Below are positions 16,346-24,558 of a stretch of DNA of 35,378 nucleotides, piece after piece. Every line of letters starts with the position of its first letter. Position 1 is the stretch's first letter. This DNA is from Burkholderiales bacterium (lineage in GTDB: Bacteria; Pseudomonadota; Gammaproteobacteria; Burkholderiales; Usitatibacteraceae), in NCBI GenBank assembly GCA_025360815.1, contig JANYBL010000010.1:1-35378 (forward strand), read 5' to 3'. The notes beneath the pieces are model-generated. The model was not told the origin of the DNA. It was given only the letters and a program-made list of their open reading frames with translations, and did no database searches. Both the position numbers and the translations under genes were made by a program.

Positions 16346-16615
16346 GTGGATCGCTCTCAGTCAAGTAGCAACGTCTATTTCGTCACCTCTGCATGGAGAT
16401 TCTATGATGGCAATCGCGAGCGGGGAAATTTCCTTGAAAACCTGCCAGCCGAAGCTGACTACGTAGAACTAATGCGAATAGCGCTGGGCGTAAAGGGTAG
16501 CCAGGCCAAATTGGATTAGATCGCAAATGAACGCAATGAACGGATCTGCTACAGACTTGGCTGGAAGTCGCCAAAACAGCGACTGTCTGAATTGACCGCC
16601 GCAACGACAGTTTGA
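16346..16615 (+). pseudogene. Decayed IS30-type transposase remnant (C-terminal part)
   Basis: One frame, interrupted by TAG at 16517-16519, gives a coherent but worn match to the C-terminal catalytic region of IS30-family transposases: NVYF, a Trp, then N-x-E ... G ... LP ... D. After the stop come IANERNERICYRLGWKSPKQRLSE, corresponding to the family's NxRPRKxLGWxSP segment. The N-terminal two thirds are missing. It sits between the DUF3460 gene and the 3' end of the FimV-domain gene. The remainder, 16319-16345 and 16616-16724, contains nothing else recognisable. The assignment is by pattern memory, not alignment. Confidence 0.55.
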
Positions 16616-16724
16616 ACGCAAACCTACCTCTTTGCTTCAAGATGCCCGTTGATATGAGTGTTATTTGTGCGAATAGCGCTTCGTGGCGCACGGTATGAAT
16701 GCTAGACAATCTGCACCACAGTCC

Positions 16725-17252
16725 CTACCGCCCAAGCTTTGGCAAATCTAATAACACCGAATATTTCTGTACCAATCTTCCATTCCCCGTGGTGAATTCA
16801 ACGAGCAAATTGATTGATGGCTCGTTGATGGCGGTGTTGCTCGTGAGCTTTAATTTGGCTCTACTGCTTTTAACATCGCCGCTGCCATCGCGCTCGGTAG
16901 TGACGCGAATCAGGCGGACAACAGTGGGGTATTCTAGCTTGGCGGCCTCATAGGTTTCAGGGCCAGCAATACGGGTTTGGATTTGTGCGAACTCGTCACC
17001 TTCTAGGGCGCTGATGTCGATTTCGGCGGCAAACGGTTGGCCTAGTGCCGAAGTTACTTTAATGTTGCCGAGGATGGCAGCATCAGAATCTGCGGGGTGC
17101 ACAATTGACAGCACAGCCGTGAAAAAAATGAAGCGCGCGAACAAGCGGGCGAATGAGGATGCCGGAAAAGCAAACACGCTGCGTATGTTTTTTGCGGGTT
17201 GTAAGGCAGCGTAAAAAGATAATTTTACGATCATTGACTCGAACAGGTTCAT
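16725..17252 (-). CDS. FimV N-terminal-domain protein, probably truncated
   Basis: A 175-residue protein. AAGGA sits 6-7 nt before ATG 17252 (another ATG at 17255 is possible). A signal or membrane region ends near SDAA. It is followed by the FimV N-terminal domain: ILGNIKVTSALGQPFAAEIDISAL, QTRIAGPETYEAAKLEYP, INEPSINLLVEFTTGNGRLVQKYSVLLD. Full FimV proteins are over 500 residues, with a LysM motif, a membrane helix and a TPR-like C terminus. Here a stop follows only six residues after the domain (PKLGR then TAG), and the IS30-type remnant lies just beyond. Truncation by that element is the simplest reading. A naturally short FimV-domain protein is the alternative. Confidence 0.75.
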   Translation of the reverse strand: MNLFESMIVKLSFYAALQPAKNIRSVFAFPASSFARLFARFIFFTAVLSIVHPADSDAAILGNIKVTSALGQPFAAEIDISALEGDEFAQIQTRIAGPETYEAAKLEYPTVVRLIRVTTERDGSGDVKSSRAKLKLTSNTAINEPSINLLVEFTTGNGRLVQKYSVLLDLPKLGR

Positions 17253-17313
17253 CATATTTCCTTTCAATTGATTTAAAAATCGTTTGAAAAACCGGCTACA
17301 AAAGTGTCTGGCG

Positions 17314-18387
17314 TTACCCAAAATCGACTGCGGCAATCGTCTCAAGGGCCTTATTCCGCGCGGCCTCCGGCAAGAACGACACGGCCGCCGCTTGTTGCAT
17401 CATGCGCTTAATTTGCAGCTTCGACACGCCGTTTTGATCATGTACCGCTTGCAATTCGGCGCTCATCGTCACGCCTGACATGAGTCGGTTATCGGTAGAG
17501 CACGAGACCGATAGCCCCGCCTCAATCATGTCATGCAGCGGATGGGTGGCGAGCGATGCGACCGCGCCGGTATGCACATTGCTAGTCGGGCAAACCTCAA
17601 AATGAGTGGCTGCAGCGCGTGCTTGGTTCAACCATTCCTCCTGCTGCGCTGCGCTGCGTGCATACATGACATTGATGCCGTGGCCAATTCGCGTTGCGCC
17701 CAGCGCCACCGCCTCAAGCACGCGCGAACCATCATCGGCTTCGCCCGCATGGAAAGTAACGCCGAGCCCGGCATTCCGAGCAAGTGCCAAGGCATCCGCG
17801 AACAGCGCGGGCGGGAAACCACGTTCGGGACCAGCCAAATCGAAGCCAATCACGCCTTGGCCTTGATAGCAGGCGGCGAGTTTGGCAGCGCGCAATATTT
17901 TTTCCGGTGGATCAAGCTTGATTCCGCAAACAATCAGTCCGCACGCTAAGTCGCTGCGTTGTAGACCGGCAATGAGCGCCTCGACAACGGCTTCGCCGGC
18001 GAGGTTATATTCCTCCAGCAACAAGGGTGCCATGCGAAATTCAGCCAGTACACAGCCATCAAGCCTTGCATCCTCAGCGGCCTCAAAGGCAACACGTTCG
18101 CAAGCATCAAGTGACGCCATGGCGGCAACGGTCAAAGCAAAGCCATCTAGATATCGGACCAAGCTGCCGGCGTTGGCGTTGGCCAGCATCCAATCGGCCA
18201 ATTCAGACGGCTTAGTTGCGGGAATGACAAGCTGCTTGTGTTGGCAAAGTTCAAGCAATGTTTGTGGACGAAGGCCACCGTCCAAATGTTCGTGCAACAG
18301 CACCTTTGGGAGTTGTTGCCAGTAGGTTGTTTGCGATGTTGCGTTCGATGTTGCGTTCGACGTTGCGGTGTAGGCTGAAATTGGCAT
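17314..18387 (-). CDS. add: Adenosine deaminase
   Basis: A 357-residue zinc enzyme that converts adenosine to inosine. Metal and catalytic motifs are present: HEHLDG (His32, His34) near the N terminus, a central TFHAGE with the catalytic Glu, and IGHGINVM. Near the C terminus there is SCSTDNRLMS in place of the commoner SxDDP; the NTDNRLMS form is seen in many bacterial enzymes of this family. The start at 18387 is taken because the longer frame runs antiparallel into unrelated sequence. The N terminus contains a Ser-Asn-Ala-Thr repeat (18335-18370). Next to it is a nucleotide-transporter-like gene, fitting purine salvage. Confidence 0.9.
   Translation of the reverse strand: MPISAYTATSNATSNATSQTTYWQQLPKVLLHEHLDGGLRPQTLLELCQHKQLVIPATKPSELADWMLANANAGSLVRYLDGFALTVAAMASLDACERVAFEAAEDARLDGCVLAEFRMAPLLLEEYNLAGEAVVEALIAGLQRSDLACGLIVCGIKLDPPEKILRAAKLAACYQGQGVIGFDLAGPERGFPPALFADALALARNAGLGVTFHAGEADDGSRVLEAVALGATRIGHGINVMYARSAAQQEEWLNQARAAATHFEVCPTSNVHTGAVASLATHPLHDMIEAGLSVSCSTDNRLMSGVTMSAELQAVHDQNGVSKLQIKRMMQQAAAVSFLPEAARNKALETIAAVDFG
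18335..18370. repeat. Three 12-bp tandem units in the add N terminus
   Basis: GATGTTGCGTTC occurs twice perfectly and a third time with changes (GACGTTGCGGTG). On the coding strand it encodes a SNAT repeat ahead of the catalytic barrel. It is in frame, so slippage would change the N-terminal length by four residues without breaking the gene. Confidence 0.7.
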
Positions 18388-18481
18388 ATCGCTTCTTTTA
18401 CGTTTTTTCGGGTGGTTTAATAGATAACTTATCGGATGATTTGAAATTATGTCGCAGTGGTTAAAACAGACTTCATGTTTT

Positions 18482-19837
18482 TCATTCAACCGTTTGCAAT
18501 TCCAGCATTCGCCGTTGGAGCTGCCGCTGTTGCTGGACGCGTCCCAAATAAATACCGGCACTAATTGCCACGAGGCAGAGCGGAATAGCGGAAAACGCCA
18601 TCTGCGCTGTGGTGATACCGAGGCCGCGCAATCCGGCATGGCTCCACGTTGAGACCACATCGCTTCCCCGCGAAATCACCGTATCAATCACGTTTTTAGC
18701 TTTGTAGCGTTCTTCCCGCGAGACGACGGTAAATAAAATTTCGCGAGTTGGTTTGCCGATCGCAAATTCGCTGGCGCGGCGGATCACAGTGGAAATGCAA
18801 ATCACCGCCAACGTCGGCATGAGTCCGGTTGCGCCAAGCGTGAAGACCCCGAGAATGGGCAAAAAAATCAGACAAAAAACCAAGCCTGCGCGCCGCACCA
18901 AGGCGCTGGTAATCAACAATTGGCTCAATAACGTAATCGTGTTCACCGCCAAATCCAGCTGTGCAAAAAGTTGTGTGCGTTCGGCTGAGTTGGGGATATT
19001 TTCCGCAATAACACGGAGTTGTTCTAAATAAAAATAGTTGCCCAGTAGCTGCAACAGCGCCACATAACCGCAAATTGCTAGCAGATAAGGCGAGGCAAAG
19101 GCGAGCTTGAGCCCATCCAGAACGCCGCCACCCAATGCGTCTTCATCATGTTCGTGCCCGGGGCGGGTGGCAGACTGTGCGGCTGCCCAGCGGCCCAAAC
19201 CGATGATGCAGGCAATGGCTGCACCCATGAGGGTTGCTGAAATTAGCAGCAAATTAGGCACGCCAACCGTTTTGACCATGAGCGCTGTAATCGCTGGCCC
19301 CGTCATCGCGCCAATGCTGCCCCCCGCCGCAATCGTGCCAAATAGACGCTTCGCCGAATCGCTGTCAAAAACATCGGTCATGAAGCTCCAAAACACGCTC
19401 ACGACGAAATAATTGAATACGGATAGCCAAATAAAAAACGCGGCGGCGATGGCGGTTTTATCGAATGCATCAGATAGCATCGCCGCATAAAAAACGAGCA
19501 GATTGGTGATAAAAAATAAATATACCAAGGGCAAAAACGTCCTGCGCGGCCAACGTGATGATACCCAGCCGAATAGCGGCGTAACAATCAGCATGCCGAC
19601 AAACGTGCCAGTGAATAGCCACGGCAAATTTTTTATTCCTCCCTGGATTCCCATTTCGTCGCGGACGGGGCGCAGCACGTAATATGCGCAAAGAAGAAAG
19701 AAAAAATAAAAAAACGACCACGCAAATGCCGGCCATTCGTCACGTTTGATATCGATGAGCTTCAACGGTGGTGTCCGCGCAAAAAAAAGAAATTCAAGTC
19801 TACTATAGATGATGCAAAAGCTTGATTCGCCCTTCAT
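18482..19837 (-). CDS. NTP/NDP-exchange-transporter-like membrane protein (MFS fold)
   Basis: A 451-residue protein with about 12 hydrophobic segments. The early motif FFLLCAYYVLRPVRDEMG, then SVFWSFMTDVFDSDSAKRLFGTIAAGGSIGAMTGP, is typical of the bacterial branch related to ATP/ADP translocases (Tlc/Npt). Later marks are KPTREILFTVVSREERYKAKNVIDTV and RGSDVVSTW. Rickettsial and plastid members exchange ATP for ADP; free-living homologues are mostly uncharacterised. ATG 19837 has no clear Shine-Dalgarno, and a TTG nearer to KLIDIKRDEW is possible. It lies 94 bp upstream of add, so a nucleoside or nucleotide role is suggested by context only. Confidence 0.8.
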   Translation of the reverse strand: MKGESSFCIIYSRLEFLFFARTPPLKLIDIKRDEWPAFAWSFFYFFFLLCAYYVLRPVRDEMGIQGGIKNLPWLFTGTFVGMLIVTPLFGWVSSRWPRRTFLPLVYLFFITNLLVFYAAMLSDAFDKTAIAAAFFIWLSVFNYFVVSVFWSFMTDVFDSDSAKRLFGTIAAGGSIGAMTGPAITALMVKTVGVPNLLLISATLMGAAIACIIGLGRWAAAQSATRPGHEHDEDALGGGVLDGLKLAFASPYLLAICGYVALLQLLGNYFYLEQLRVIAENIPNSAERTQLFAQLDLAVNTITLLSQLLITSALVRRAGLVFCLIFLPILGVFTLGATGLMPTLAVICISTVIRRASEFAIGKPTREILFTVVSREERYKAKNVIDTVISRGSDVVSTWSHAGLRGLGITTAQMAFSAIPLCLVAISAGIYLGRVQQQRQLQRRMLELQTVE

Positions 19838-20144
19838 CAAAATATGCGCTAATTCTAGGTCCGGCGTGGCTGCTGCGCCTGCTGCGTAGGCCCAGCGGCC
19901 TTACTCCACTCCACTCTAACCGCTCCTCCTCCGCTGGTTGAGCAGGGCGGCCTAGGGCACGCCGGGACCGGCAGTCTGGGATAGGGTGTCCAATGTTGAC
20001 ATTGTTTGGCGGGAACAAATCCGTCGCGCAGATTGCGTGCGAGCCCGCAGGTGCAGACCGCTTTACTGGCGAACAACATGCCGTTTGAAATCCAAGCAAA
20101 CCGTTCGCAACCTCTCTGTGCAGGGGAAGCGCGATCCGGCGAAG
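19838..20144. other. GC-rich unassigned region between serB and the transporter gene
   Basis: About 300 bp, clearly richer in GC than its neighbours at 19860-20060. It has several small palindromes (GCCGG-GA-CCGGC near 19971; CAATGT-TG-ACATTG at 19991-20004) and short repeats (CTGCGCCTGCTGCG). I checked for RNase P RNA, SRP RNA, tmRNA and tRNA marks and saw none. Short ORFs on both strands do not look like proteins. It should include the serB 3' end and the transporter promoter. Confidence 0.4.
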
Positions 20145-21029
20145 TTAGCTACCCACCGCGAACAACCCCAATACGCCATCTAATCCAACGTGGCTCAATG
20201 AATAACGCGCCTGCGCACGCACCACCGGTTTAGCATGGAAAGCGATAGAAGTGCCAGACGCCTGCATCATCAATAAATCATTCGCGCCATCACCTATAGC
20301 GATTATCTGTGAAGGCTCAAGACCCAGCACCGATGCGGTGTTTCGGACATGCGCTGCCTTGGCACGCGCATCGCACAGATCGCCCAAGACACGACCTGTG
20401 AGCACGCCGTTTTCAATTTCTAGCGTGTTCGAGAAAGCATAGTCAAGTCCCAAACGTGCTTTCAGCTTATCGGTAAAAAACGTAAATCCGCCGGATACCA
20501 AGAGTAATTTTATGTTGTCGCGTTTCGCCGCCGCGATGAGTTGCTCCGCGCCTGCGGAGAGGTGCAGGCGTTGTTGATAAACCTGATCCAGCACGTTCTC
20601 GGATAAGCCTTTCAGCATGGCCACGCGTTGCCGCAAGCTGGTTGGCCAATCGATCTCGCCGCGCATGGCGGCCTCAGTGACAGCGGCAACCTCGGCTTTT
20701 CTACCGGTAAAATCGGCGATTTCATCGATACACTCAATGGTGATCAGTGTGGAATCCATGTCCATGGCGATGAGCCCAAGGTCGGACAGCTTTGCCTGGT
20801 CAGCAACAAACCCGAAATCCAGCTTGTGATCTTCACAGTAACGCCGTACATCCTCGTTCGTCGCGGGATTGGCGTTCAAGATACGAAAAGCCTGATGTAG
20901 AAAATAGCGATCACCGTCTATTTTTTCAATTCCCCGCCCGTCAGCGCCCTTGGCCTGCGCGATGCCGTATAGATTTTTTAAATCCTGCGTCTCAATGTCG
21001 CCAGCCTGGATAACAAGATTGGTGGTCAT
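20145..21029 (-). CDS. serB: Phosphoserine phosphatase SerB
   Basis: A 294-residue HAD-family enzyme, the last step of serine biosynthesis. It has an ACT-like N-terminal half, then nucleophile motif I AMDMDSTLI (~residue 90) with ECIDEIADFTGRK, motif II LLVSGGFTFF, and motif III with IIAIGDGANDLLMM. Its ATG overlaps the mfd stop (ATGA at 21026-21029), so it is translated from the mfd message. The mfd-serB pair is found in many betaproteobacteria. Confidence 0.96.
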   Translation of the reverse strand: MTTNLVIQAGDIETQDLKNLYGIAQAKGADGRGIEKIDGDRYFLHQAFRILNANPATNEDVRRYCEDHKLDFGFVADQAKLSDLGLIAMDMDSTLITIECIDEIADFTGRKAEVAAVTEAAMRGEIDWPTSLRQRVAMLKGLSENVLDQVYQQRLHLSAGAEQLIAAAKRDNIKLLLVSGGFTFFTDKLKARLGLDYAFSNTLEIENGVLTGRVLGDLCDARAKAAHVRNTASVLGLEPSQIIAIGDGANDLLMMQASGTSIAFHAKPVVRAQARYSLSHVGLDGVLGLFAVGS

Positions 21030-24000
21030 AAAGCTTTTATAGCTTCAGCAGGCGCGGGCGTCAGTTCGCGCAGAATCGTTTTGATTTCCGCCACGCGCAA
21101 TTTAATATCGGCAATCGGCTTTTCGATCCGGAGTTTGTCAGGGCCAGCAAGCTTGTAGTGTCTGCGTTGCTGCACAAGGTGGATCACCCGATGCGGGTGA
21201 ATGGGGGTGTCGGGCCCAAATTGCACCGAGATTGATTGCGCGCTGGCATCGATTTTGAGCAAATCCAGCGGCTTGCCCATAATACGCAATCGATGCGAAT
21301 CGACCAATGTTTGCGCAGGCTCCGGGATGATGCCGAAGCGATCGACAAGCTCTTCCTGCAGCTGGTCAAGCGCATCCTCTCCCTCACAATTGGCGAGGCG
21401 TTTGTAAATCACCAAGCGCTCATGTACATCCGCACAATAGGTGTCAGGCAAAAGTGCGGGTTGATGCAAATTTATTTCAGTCGCCACATTTAACGGCCGC
21501 ATCAAGTCCGGCTCTTTGCCAGCTTTCAACGACTTCACGGCTGCGTTCAACATGTCGGTATAAAGCGTAAAACCAATATCTTGGATGCCGCCGGATTGTG
21601 AATCGCCCAGCACTTCGCCTGCGCCGCGAATTTCTAAATCATGCATTGCCAGGTAAAACCCTGCGCCCAAATCTTCCATCGCTTGAATTGCCTCCAGCCG
21701 TTTTTTTGCATTGCTCGACAACGCCTCGGATGGCGGCGTGAGCAAATACGCGTAGGCCTGATGGTGCGAGCGCCCGACGCGGCCGCGCAGCTGGTGCAAT
21801 TGCGCCAAGCCAAATTTGTCAGCACGGTGAATCAAAATTGTGTTCGCCGTCGGCACATCGATACCGGTTTCGATAATGGTCGAGCAGAGCAAAACATTTG
21901 ACTTTTGATGATAAAAATCTCGCATCACCCGCTCCAATTCCCGCTCAGGGAGCTGGCCATGGGCAATCGCGATGCGGGCTTCAGGCAACAGTCTTTCGAG
22001 CTTTTCAAGCTGGTTTTGGATCGTTTCCACTTCGTTATACAGATAATAAGCCTGCCCACCGCGCTTTAGCTCCCGCAATACGGCTTCACGTACGATGCCC
22101 TCAGACTGCGTATTGACGAAGGTTTTAATCGATAAACGGCGCTGCGGCGCGGTCGCAATCACCGAAAAATCACGCAGCCCCTCGAGCGACATCGCCAGCG
22201 TGCGCGGGATCGGCGTGGCAGTGAGGGTGAGCACATCGACCTCAGCGCGCATGGCTTTGAGCGATTCCTTTTGCCGCACACCGAAGCGGTGTTCCTCATC
22301 GATAATCACCAGCCCCAAGTTCTTAAACACCATGTCTTTTTGAATCAGCTTGTGAGTGCCAATCGCAATATCGATGGTGCCGTCAGCCAGGCCTTTCATC
22401 GCGGTGGTAGTTTCTTTTGCCGAGCGGAAACGTGAGAATTCAGCCAGTTTTACGGGCCATTCGGCGAATCGATCCGAGAAATTTTGAAAATGTTGTTCCG
22501 CCAGCAGGGTGGTCGGCACCAAGATTGCGACTTGCTTGCCGGCACTTACGGCAATGAACGCGGCACGCAACGCGACCTCCGTTTTACCAAAGCCCACATC
22601 GCCGCAGACTAAGCGATCCATCGGCTGACCTGACGTCATGTCAGCCATCACTGCGCGAATGGCGGTGGCTTGATCGGGTGTTTCTTCAAATGGGAAGGTG
22701 GCTGAAAATGCATCAAATTCATTTAACGCCAGCGGAAACGCAAACCCCTTGCGTGCAGCGCGGCGTGCATAGAGATTGAGCAATTCGGCCGCCGTATCGC
22801 GTACCTGTTCGGCCGCTTTGCGCTTCGCTTTTTCCCATTGTCCAGAACCGAGACGATGCAGGGGCGCGTTCTCTGGGTTCGCGCCGGTATAGCGCGAGAT
22901 CACGCTGAGTTGCGAAACTGGCACAAACAATTTTGCGGCTTCTGCGTAATGCAGCTCCATGAATTCCATTTTGCCATCACCGAAATCCATATTAACCAAG
23001 CCCATATAGCGGCCAATGCCGTGGTCGTTATGGACAACCGGATCGCCGATACTGACTTCAGCCAAATCGCGCAGCATGCCTTCAGCGTTGCCATTGTTGC
23101 GCTTATCGGTGCGGCGTCGGGTTTGTTTTATTTCGGACGCGTAGAGTTCGTTTTCGGTGACGAAGGCTTCGTTTGAATCCAGCAAAATGAAGCCAGATTG
23201 CAACGGTGCAGCGACGATATTCAGTTGCTCGATGCTTTGTATAAATGCCCCAAAATCTAGCACTGGCGCGGTTTTCAGGGCATGTTCCGAGAGGAATTGC
23301 GCTACCGTTTCGCGGCGGCCGAGGCTTTCGGCGGCGATTAAAATTTTGGCCGAACCCTCATCCGTAAAGACGTTAAAAAACTTTTTAAATCGCGCCAACG
23401 GATCGGCTGCTTTACGATCTACCTCGATTGCGGGCAATGCCTTTGTGGGCGAAAAAATATCGGCTGCAGCTAATTTTTTGAACGCGTTGATGCCGGAAAA
23501 TAATTCATCCGTTGGCAGAAAAATGTCTTTGGGCGGCAACAGTGGGCGGTCTTTATCGCCGCGCAATAATTCGTAGCGAGATTTTGCGTCCAGCCAAAAC
23601 GCATCGGCCTTAGCCGAGATGCCGCCAGCATCATTTTCTGCATCGCCAGCCGCTTCCTTGCCGCTGCTGGCATGTAGAAATATTTCCGTCTGACGTGGTA
23701 AATAATCGAACACGGTGGACGTTTTTTCAAAGAACAGCGGCAAATAATATTCCACCCCGTTAGGCGCTAAACCGGCTGAAACATCCTTATACAAGCGACT
23801 CTTGGAGGGGTCGCCCTCGAAACGGTCGCGGAAATTCTCGCGAAATGTGTGCTGCCCCAATTTGTCCATCGGAAATTCATGGGCAGGCAGCATGCGGATT
23901 TCGTTCACCGGATAAATGCTGCGCTGGGTATCGACGTCGAAGGTGCGAATTTGGTCAATCTCGTCACCAAATAAATCGACGCGATAGGGAACAGTTGATC

Positions 24001-24490
24001 CCATTGGGAACAAATCGATCAGCCCGCCGCGCACTGCATATTCGCCGGGCGCCATCACTTGTGCGGTGTGCGTGTAGCCGGCAAAGGTCAAACTCTCGCG
24101 CATGGTGTCGATATTGAGCTTGGTCTTGGTACGCAAGAAAAACGCGCGACCGGCCAAATATTCGAGCGGTGCAAGGCGCGTCATCGCGGTCGTCACCGGC
24201 ACGATGCCAACATCAAATTTTGCATGTAAAAATTGATATAGCGTTGCCAATCTTTCCGACACCAAATCTGGGTGGGGCGAGAATTGGTCGTAAGGCAATG
24301 TTTCCCAATCGGGCAGACGGTAGATGCCTAAAGTGGGTGCGAAAAACGCGATTTCATGTTGCAGGCGCTCGGCGTCCTGCGCGCTCGCGGTGAGAATGAA
24401 CAACGGTTTTTGATGTGCGCCGTGCTGTGCAGCGTACTGGGCAGCAAGTTTGGCAATAAAGTAAGCGTCGGCGGAGCCGTGGGGCAGCAT
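21026..24490 (-). CDS. mfd: Transcription-repair coupling factor Mfd
   Basis: A 1154-residue ATP-dependent translocase that removes stalled RNA polymerase and recruits UvrA. Order: UvrB-like N terminus (PLFILTASAQDAERL, DWETLPYDQFSPHPDL), RNA-polymerase interaction region (~residues 480-560, GDPVVHNDHGIGRYMGL), RecG-like helicase with CGDVGFGKTEVA (Walker A) and IIDEEHRFGVRQKE, TATPIPRTL, then LRGRVGRS. A C-terminal autoinhibitory domain with ELVDRFGIIP ends the protein. ATG 24490 is used; an in-frame TTG at 24502 is the alternative. It overlaps serB by 4 bp. Confidence 0.96.
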   Translation of the reverse strand: MLPHGSADAYFIAKLAAQYAAQHGAHQKPLFILTASAQDAERLQHEIAFFAPTLGIYRLPDWETLPYDQFSPHPDLVSERLATLYQFLHAKFDVGIVPVTTAMTRLAPLEYLAGRAFFLRTKTKLNIDTMRESLTFAGYTHTAQVMAPGEYAVRGGLIDLFPMGSTVPYRVDLFGDEIDQIRTFDVDTQRSIYPVNEIRMLPAHEFPMDKLGQHTFRENFRDRFEGDPSKSRLYKDVSAGLAPNGVEYYLPLFFEKTSTVFDYLPRQTEIFLHASSGKEAAGDAENDAGGISAKADAFWLDAKSRYELLRGDKDRPLLPPKDIFLPTDELFSGINAFKKLAAADIFSPTKALPAIEVDRKAADPLARFKKFFNVFTDEGSAKILIAAESLGRRETVAQFLSEHALKTAPVLDFGAFIQSIEQLNIVAAPLQSGFILLDSNEAFVTENELYASEIKQTRRRTDKRNNGNAEGMLRDLAEVSIGDPVVHNDHGIGRYMGLVNMDFGDGKMEFMELHYAEAAKLFVPVSQLSVISRYTGANPENAPLHRLGSGQWEKAKRKAAEQVRDTAAELLNLYARRAARKGFAFPLALNEFDAFSATFPFEETPDQATAIRAVMADMTSGQPMDRLVCGDVGFGKTEVALRAAFIAVSAGKQVAILVPTTLLAEQHFQNFSDRFAEWPVKLAEFSRFRSAKETTTAMKGLADGTIDIAIGTHKLIQKDMVFKNLGLVIIDEEHRFGVRQKESLKAMRAEVDVLTLTATPIPRTLAMSLEGLRDFSVIATAPQRRLSIKTFVNTQSEGIVREAVLRELKRGGQAYYLYNEVETIQNQLEKLERLLPEARIAIAHGQLPERELERVMRDFYHQKSNVLLCSTIIETGIDVPTANTILIHRADKFGLAQLHQLRGRVGRSHHQAYAYLLTPPSEALSSNAKKRLEAIQAMEDLGAGFYLAMHDLEIRGAGEVLGDSQSGGIQDIGFTLYTDMLNAAVKSLKAGKEPDLMRPLNVATEINLHQPALLPDTYCADVHERLVIYKRLANCEGEDALDQLQEELVDRFGIIPEPAQTLVDSHRLRIMGKPLDLLKIDASAQSISVQFGPDTPIHPHRVIHLVQQRRHYKLAGPDKLRIEKPIADIKLRVAEIKTILRELTPAPAEAIKAL

Positions 24491-24558
24491 GGGGGTGACC
24501 AAGTTTATAAAATATTAAAATATAGTGTGTTGAATAGACTAGAACGCTTGCTGCCGGG

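Noticed and set aside
19838-20144. RNase P RNA, SRP RNA or a tRNA in the GC-rich gap.
   Set aside because: None of the conserved core sequences of these RNAs could be found on either strand.
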